DNA of 64,000 nt, from NCBI RefSeq assembly GCF_014836545.1, contig NZ_JACSQS010000010.1, positions 62,001 through 126,000 of the forward strand, written 5' to 3'. This document shows positions 63,846 to 64,000 of this stretch, piece after piece (within the stretch, counting starts at the first letter, position 1; each line of letters begins with the position of its first letter). A program made the position numbers and the translations under genes. The notes under the pieces were generated by a model, which was given only the letters and a program-made list of their open reading frames with translations, searched no databases and had not been told where the DNA came from. This DNA comes from Stenotrophomonas lacuserhaii. GTDB taxonomy: Bacteria; Pseudomonadota; Gammaproteobacteria; Xanthomonadales; Xanthomonadaceae.

Positions 63846-64000
63846 TGCCTAGACCCTTGACGTCATCGGTGACCGCCATCGCTGGCGGCGAGCAAGCTTT
63901 CAAGCTGGTTTCCGGGCATCAAGCGTCCGTGGGGGGGACACCCTCGCCGTTGCGTATTCAGATCCCCTGCAGCGCATCCGCCGCCCTGATCCTGTCGCAA
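63846..64000 (-). other. Leader/promoter region of the oxidase operon
   Basis: No coding frame is supported in these 155 bases. Read leftward they precede ctaC; a run of C residues (GGTGTCCCCCCCACGG) is the only striking feature, and no clear -10/-35 pair was found. Confidence 0.4.

Overview
The window is chromosomal DNA from a high-G+C gammaproteobacterium of the family Xanthomonadaceae, most likely Stenotrophomonas. Three things point there. The gene order matches that group (the aa3 cytochrome oxidase cluster with its assembly factors; tsaD divergent from rpsU-yqeY-dnaG). The encoded proteins are Xanthomonas-like. Almost every long intergenic gap carries short palindromic repeats with a GTAG core (GGTAGTGACGGCCGCTGGCC and GGTAGCGCCGAGCC types), as in the SMAG repeat family described for Stenotrophomonas maltophilia. 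No tRNA, rRNA, CRISPR array, insertion sequence or replication origin was seen.

Positions 1-5760 are an accessory segment with clearly lower G+C and no SMAG repeats. It holds one operon read leftward: a C5-cytosine DNA methyltransferase, a 992-residue protein with a Hsp90/MORC-type ATPase at one end and a complete histidine-kinase core at the other, and a receiver-like protein that runs off the left edge. The last gene has no annotated reading frame because it never stops inside the window; it is read here directly from the sequence and stays open for 492 codons. The combination of a modification enzyme with what looks like a phosphorelay is the best candidate in the window for an undescribed conflict or defence system.

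From 5.8 to 27.4 kb lie mostly core genes: aceE; a membrane PP2C phosphatase/anti-sigma kinase fusion with a STAS partner; a PadR regulator with two palindromic operators in front of a ferric-siderophore reductase; yceI, rutE, an ELM1-family protein, a queuosine-precursor transporter, glnE, a succinate CoA-transferase with a probable small RNA upstream, the 2-oxoadipate decarboxylase hglS, a HAD hydrolase and an EF-hand protein.

From 28 to 41 kb is a cell-wall peptide block: D-Ala-D-Ala dipeptidase, a penicillin-binding-like serine hydrolase, an Oar-type TonB-dependent receptor, a transglutaminase-like protein, an NlpC/P60 peptidase overlapping L-Ala-D/L-Glu epimerase, a MurR/RpiR regulator, an L,D-transpeptidase-fold protein and an amino-acid permease. 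Together they suggest uptake and breakdown of muropeptides.

From 41 to 55.5 kb come a PQQ-type sugar dehydrogenase, a cytoplasmic GH3 beta-glucosidase with a LacI-type operator, a mechanosensitive channel, folB, tsaD, the rpsU-yqeY-dnaG group, a bile-acid/sodium symporter homologue and two unrecognised two-gene modules.

The right end (55.8-64 kb) is the aa3-type cytochrome c oxidase locus read leftward: ctaC, ctaD, a 44-residue assembly protein, ctaG, ctaE, surf1, a SCO-like thioredoxin-fold protein, ctaA and cyoE, with a small DUF2909 gene on the opposite strand. Domain assignments come from motifs read by eye; no database search was possible.
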